Shown here in pieces: positions 62,493-64,000 of a stretch of 64,000 bases of DNA; positions within the stretch are counted from its first letter, which is position 1, and each line of letters begins with the position of its first letter. Origin of the DNA: Rhizobium aethiopicum (GTDB lineage Bacteria; Pseudomonadota; Alphaproteobacteria; Rhizobiales; Rhizobiaceae); NCBI RefSeq assembly GCF_014197535.1, contig NZ_JACIFV010000002.1, forward strand, positions 248,001 through 312,000, written 5' to 3'. Below the pieces are notes generated by a model. The model saw only the letters and a program-made list of their open reading frames with translations, had not been told where the DNA came from and searched no databases. The position numbers and the translations under genes were made by a program.

Positions 62493-63635
62493 TCAGCCGC
62501 GCCCCGATATGATCGACGCGTCCACGTCGTTGATGTCGCGCTTGCCGCAGAGCGCCATGGTGATGTCCATCTCCTTGCGGATGATGTCGAGCGCCAGCGT
62601 GACGCCGTCCTTGCCCATGGCGCCGAGCCCGTAAAGAAAGGGGCGGCCGATATAGGTGCCCTTCGCGCCGAGCGCCACGGCCTTCAACACGTCCTGGCCG
62701 GAGCGGATGCCGCCGTCGAGATGGACTTCGATGCGGTGGCCGACGGCGTCGACGATTGAAGGCAGCATGCTAATCGAGGAGGGGGCGCCGTCGAGCTGGC
62801 GGCCGCCGTGGTTGGAGACGATGATTGCATCGGCGCCGGTGTCGGCGGCTGCCTTGGCGTCTTCCGGATCGAGGATGCCCTTGATGATCAGCGGGCCGCC
62901 CCATTGCTCCTTGATCCAGGCGACATCGGTCCAGGAGAGCCGTGGGTCGAATTGCTCGTGCGCAAACTTGGGCACGGAGGCGACATTGGCGACGTTCTTG
63001 GCATGGCCGACGATATTGCCGAAGTAGCGGCGCTTCGTCTGCAGCATATCAAGGCACCAGAGGGGCCGGGTTGCCATCTGCCAGATATGTTTCGCGGTCA
63101 ATTTCGGCGGGGCCGAGAGACCGTTGCGCAGGTCCTTATGGCGCTGGCCGAGGATCTGCAGGTCGGCGGTCAGCACCAGCGCCGAGCATCTCGCCGCCTT
63201 GGCGCGACGGATGAGGTCGAGGACGAAATCCTTGTCCCTCATCACGTAGAGCTGGAACCAGAAGGGACGCGTCGTCACCGAGGCGACATCCTCGATCGAG
63301 CAGATGCTCATCGTCGAAAGCGTGAAGGGAACGCCGAATTCTTCCGCCGCGCGCGCCGCCAGCATCTCGCCATCGGCATGCTGCATCCCGGTCATGCCGG
63401 TCGGCGCCAGCGCTACAGGCATCGATACTTTCTGGCCGATCATCGTCGTTTCGAGCGTGCGGTTGGTCATGTCGACCAGCACGCGCTGGCGGAGCTTGAT
63501 CTCACTGAAATCGCTCTCATTGGCCCGATAGGTGGACTCCGTCCAGGCGCCCGAATCCGCATAGTCGAAGAACATTTTCGGCACGCGGCGCTGCGCGAGT
63601 TTTTTCAGATCGGCGATGGTGAGCGGAGCAGCCAT
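62493..63635 (-). CDS. lldD: FMN-dependent L-lactate dehydrogenase / alpha-hydroxy-acid oxidase
   Basis: FMN-dependent hydroxy-acid oxidase, 380 aa. Seen: RRVPKMFFDYADSGAWTE, MPVALAPTGMTGMQHADGE, FWFQLYVMRD, LTADLQILGQRHKDLRNG, IIKGILDPEDAK, VSNHGGRQLDGAPSS (catalytic His and Arg) and HLDGGIRSGQDVLKAVALGA. LldD is the most likely member, oxidising L-lactate to pyruvate at the membrane; glycolate- or mandelate-type substrates are not excluded. The ATG of MAAPLTIADL at 63635 has GAAGG upstream; the frame is open 15 bases further. Confidence 0.88.
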   Translation of the reverse strand: MAAPLTIADLKKLAQRRVPKMFFDYADSGAWTESTYRANESDFSEIKLRQRVLVDMTNRTLETTMIGQKVSMPVALAPTGMTGMQHADGEMLAARAAEEFGVPFTLSTMSICSIEDVASVTTRPFWFQLYVMRDKDFVLDLIRRAKAARCSALVLTADLQILGQRHKDLRNGLSAPPKLTAKHIWQMATRPLWCLDMLQTKRRYFGNIVGHAKNVANVASVPKFAHEQFDPRLSWTDVAWIKEQWGGPLIIKGILDPEDAKAAADTGADAIIVSNHGGRQLDGAPSSISMLPSIVDAVGHRIEVHLDGGIRSGQDVLKAVALGAKGTYIGRPFLYGLGAMGKDGVTLALDIIRKEMDITMALCGKRDINDVDASIISGRG

Positions 63636-63713
63636 AAATGGAACCTTCACATCTGAACGCGGCTATCGTCCGTAGCATGAAATTTGCACGAGTATTATGG
63701 GGAATCGGCAGTG

Positions 63714-64000
63714 TCAGGCAGCTTTTCGGATGCGGATCGGTTGAATCAAAATATCCAGCGGAATGTCGAGATGTTCATGCAATCGCCGGATCATGTCGAG
63801 TGACAATGCGCGCTTTCTATTGAGGATCTCGGCCACCCGTCCGCGACTGCCGAGAATGGGTTCCAGATCCTTCCGCGCCAGCCCCTGCTGTTCCATCCGG
63901 AAGAGGATCGCATCGATCGGGTCCGGCAGGTCGATCGGATATCGTGTCGTTTCATAGGCATCGATCAGCGTTGCCAGGATGTCGAGCTTGTCGGCTTCGG
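63714..64000 (-). CDS. higA: HigA-type antitoxin, partial (5' end beyond window)
   Basis: The minus-strand frame stays open to the right edge. Readable part: KLDILATLIDAYETTRYPID, LPDPIDAILFRMEQQGL, then a helix-turn-helix (ARKDLEPILGSRGRVAEILN, KRALSLDMIRRLHEHLDIP) and a short tail ending IRIRKAA. It matches the longer (~120 aa) HigA antitoxins in which the HTH is C-terminal. The first ATG inside the window (63896) is internal, not the start. A HigB toxin gene would be expected just beyond the right edge. Confidence 0.78.
   Translation of the reverse strand, partial: EADKLDILATLIDAYETTRYPIDLPDPIDAILFRMEQQGLARKDLEPILGSRGRVAEILNRKRALSLDMIRRLHEHLDIPLDILIQPIRIRKAA

Overview
The window reads as a chromosome-type segment of a Rhizobium, close to R. 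leguminosarum or R. etli. The evidence is a chvE-gguABC sugar locus with its LysR regulator gbpR, an L-arabonate dehydratase whose Fe-S cysteines fall at C59, C127 and C200 (as recalled for the characterised Rhizobium enzyme), a GGAA-N6-TTCC IolR-type site in front of inositol dehydrogenase, a TTAA-N7-TTAA CtrA-type site, and Rhizobium-style intergenic fold-back repeats. Most genes are GC-rich. The stretch from about 5.8 to 11.2 kb looks visibly more AT-rich and accessory.

Layout. 0-11.5 kb is mosaic: a DUF882 peptidase gene with a decayed partial copy of itself, a Rieske-tailed FAD oxidoreductase, a class III cyclase, an OafA-type acyltransferase, an orphan gene, and a two-gene ATPase-HNH nuclease cassette resembling Septu-like anti-phage modules, ending at a tRNA-Arg(CCG). 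11.8-18.1 kb holds xylFHG, a divergent ROK regulator and inositol dehydrogenase. 18.2-20.3 kb has three small or odd proteins, including a Hint-domain protein and an HPD-motif protein. 20.4-30.0 kb is gbpR and then the colinear run chvE-gguA-gguB-gguC-aldehyde dehydrogenase-arabonate dehydratase. This covers L-arabinose/galactose uptake and most of the non-phosphorylative pathway to 2-oxoglutarate; sugar 1-dehydrogenase and lactonase are not seen. 30.1-34.0 kb has a Phd/VapC toxin-antitoxin pair and the three-gene ATP-grasp/alpha-E/transglutaminase module.

34.5-44.3 kb carries two exporters, an AraC and a LysR regulator, an aldo-keto reductase/SDR pair, an RNA helicase, an AlkD-like repair protein and a small secreted protein. 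44.6-48.0 kb is a large hybrid histidine kinase behind the CtrA-type site. 48.1-50.0 kb is a split MnmC: methyltransferase and FAD oxidoreductase as divergent genes with overlapping start codons. 50.9-54.3 kb is a tightly overlapped purine-degradation operon (puuE, uraD, a HEPN-like protein, allA, uraH, a phosphoesterase).

54.3-57.9 kb is a membrane-stress operon of a PspA-type protein, an OB-fold membrane protein and a flotillin. The PspA gene is preceded in frame by about 160 residues resembling the N-terminal half of a TnpB/OrfB transposon protein, which I regard as the most unusual observation here. 58.0-62.4 kb is a lipid-metabolism-like cluster with two fused enzymes. The window closes with an FMN-dependent lactate dehydrogenase and a HigA-type antitoxin cut by the right edge. 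All assignments are from reading the sequence; no database search was run.
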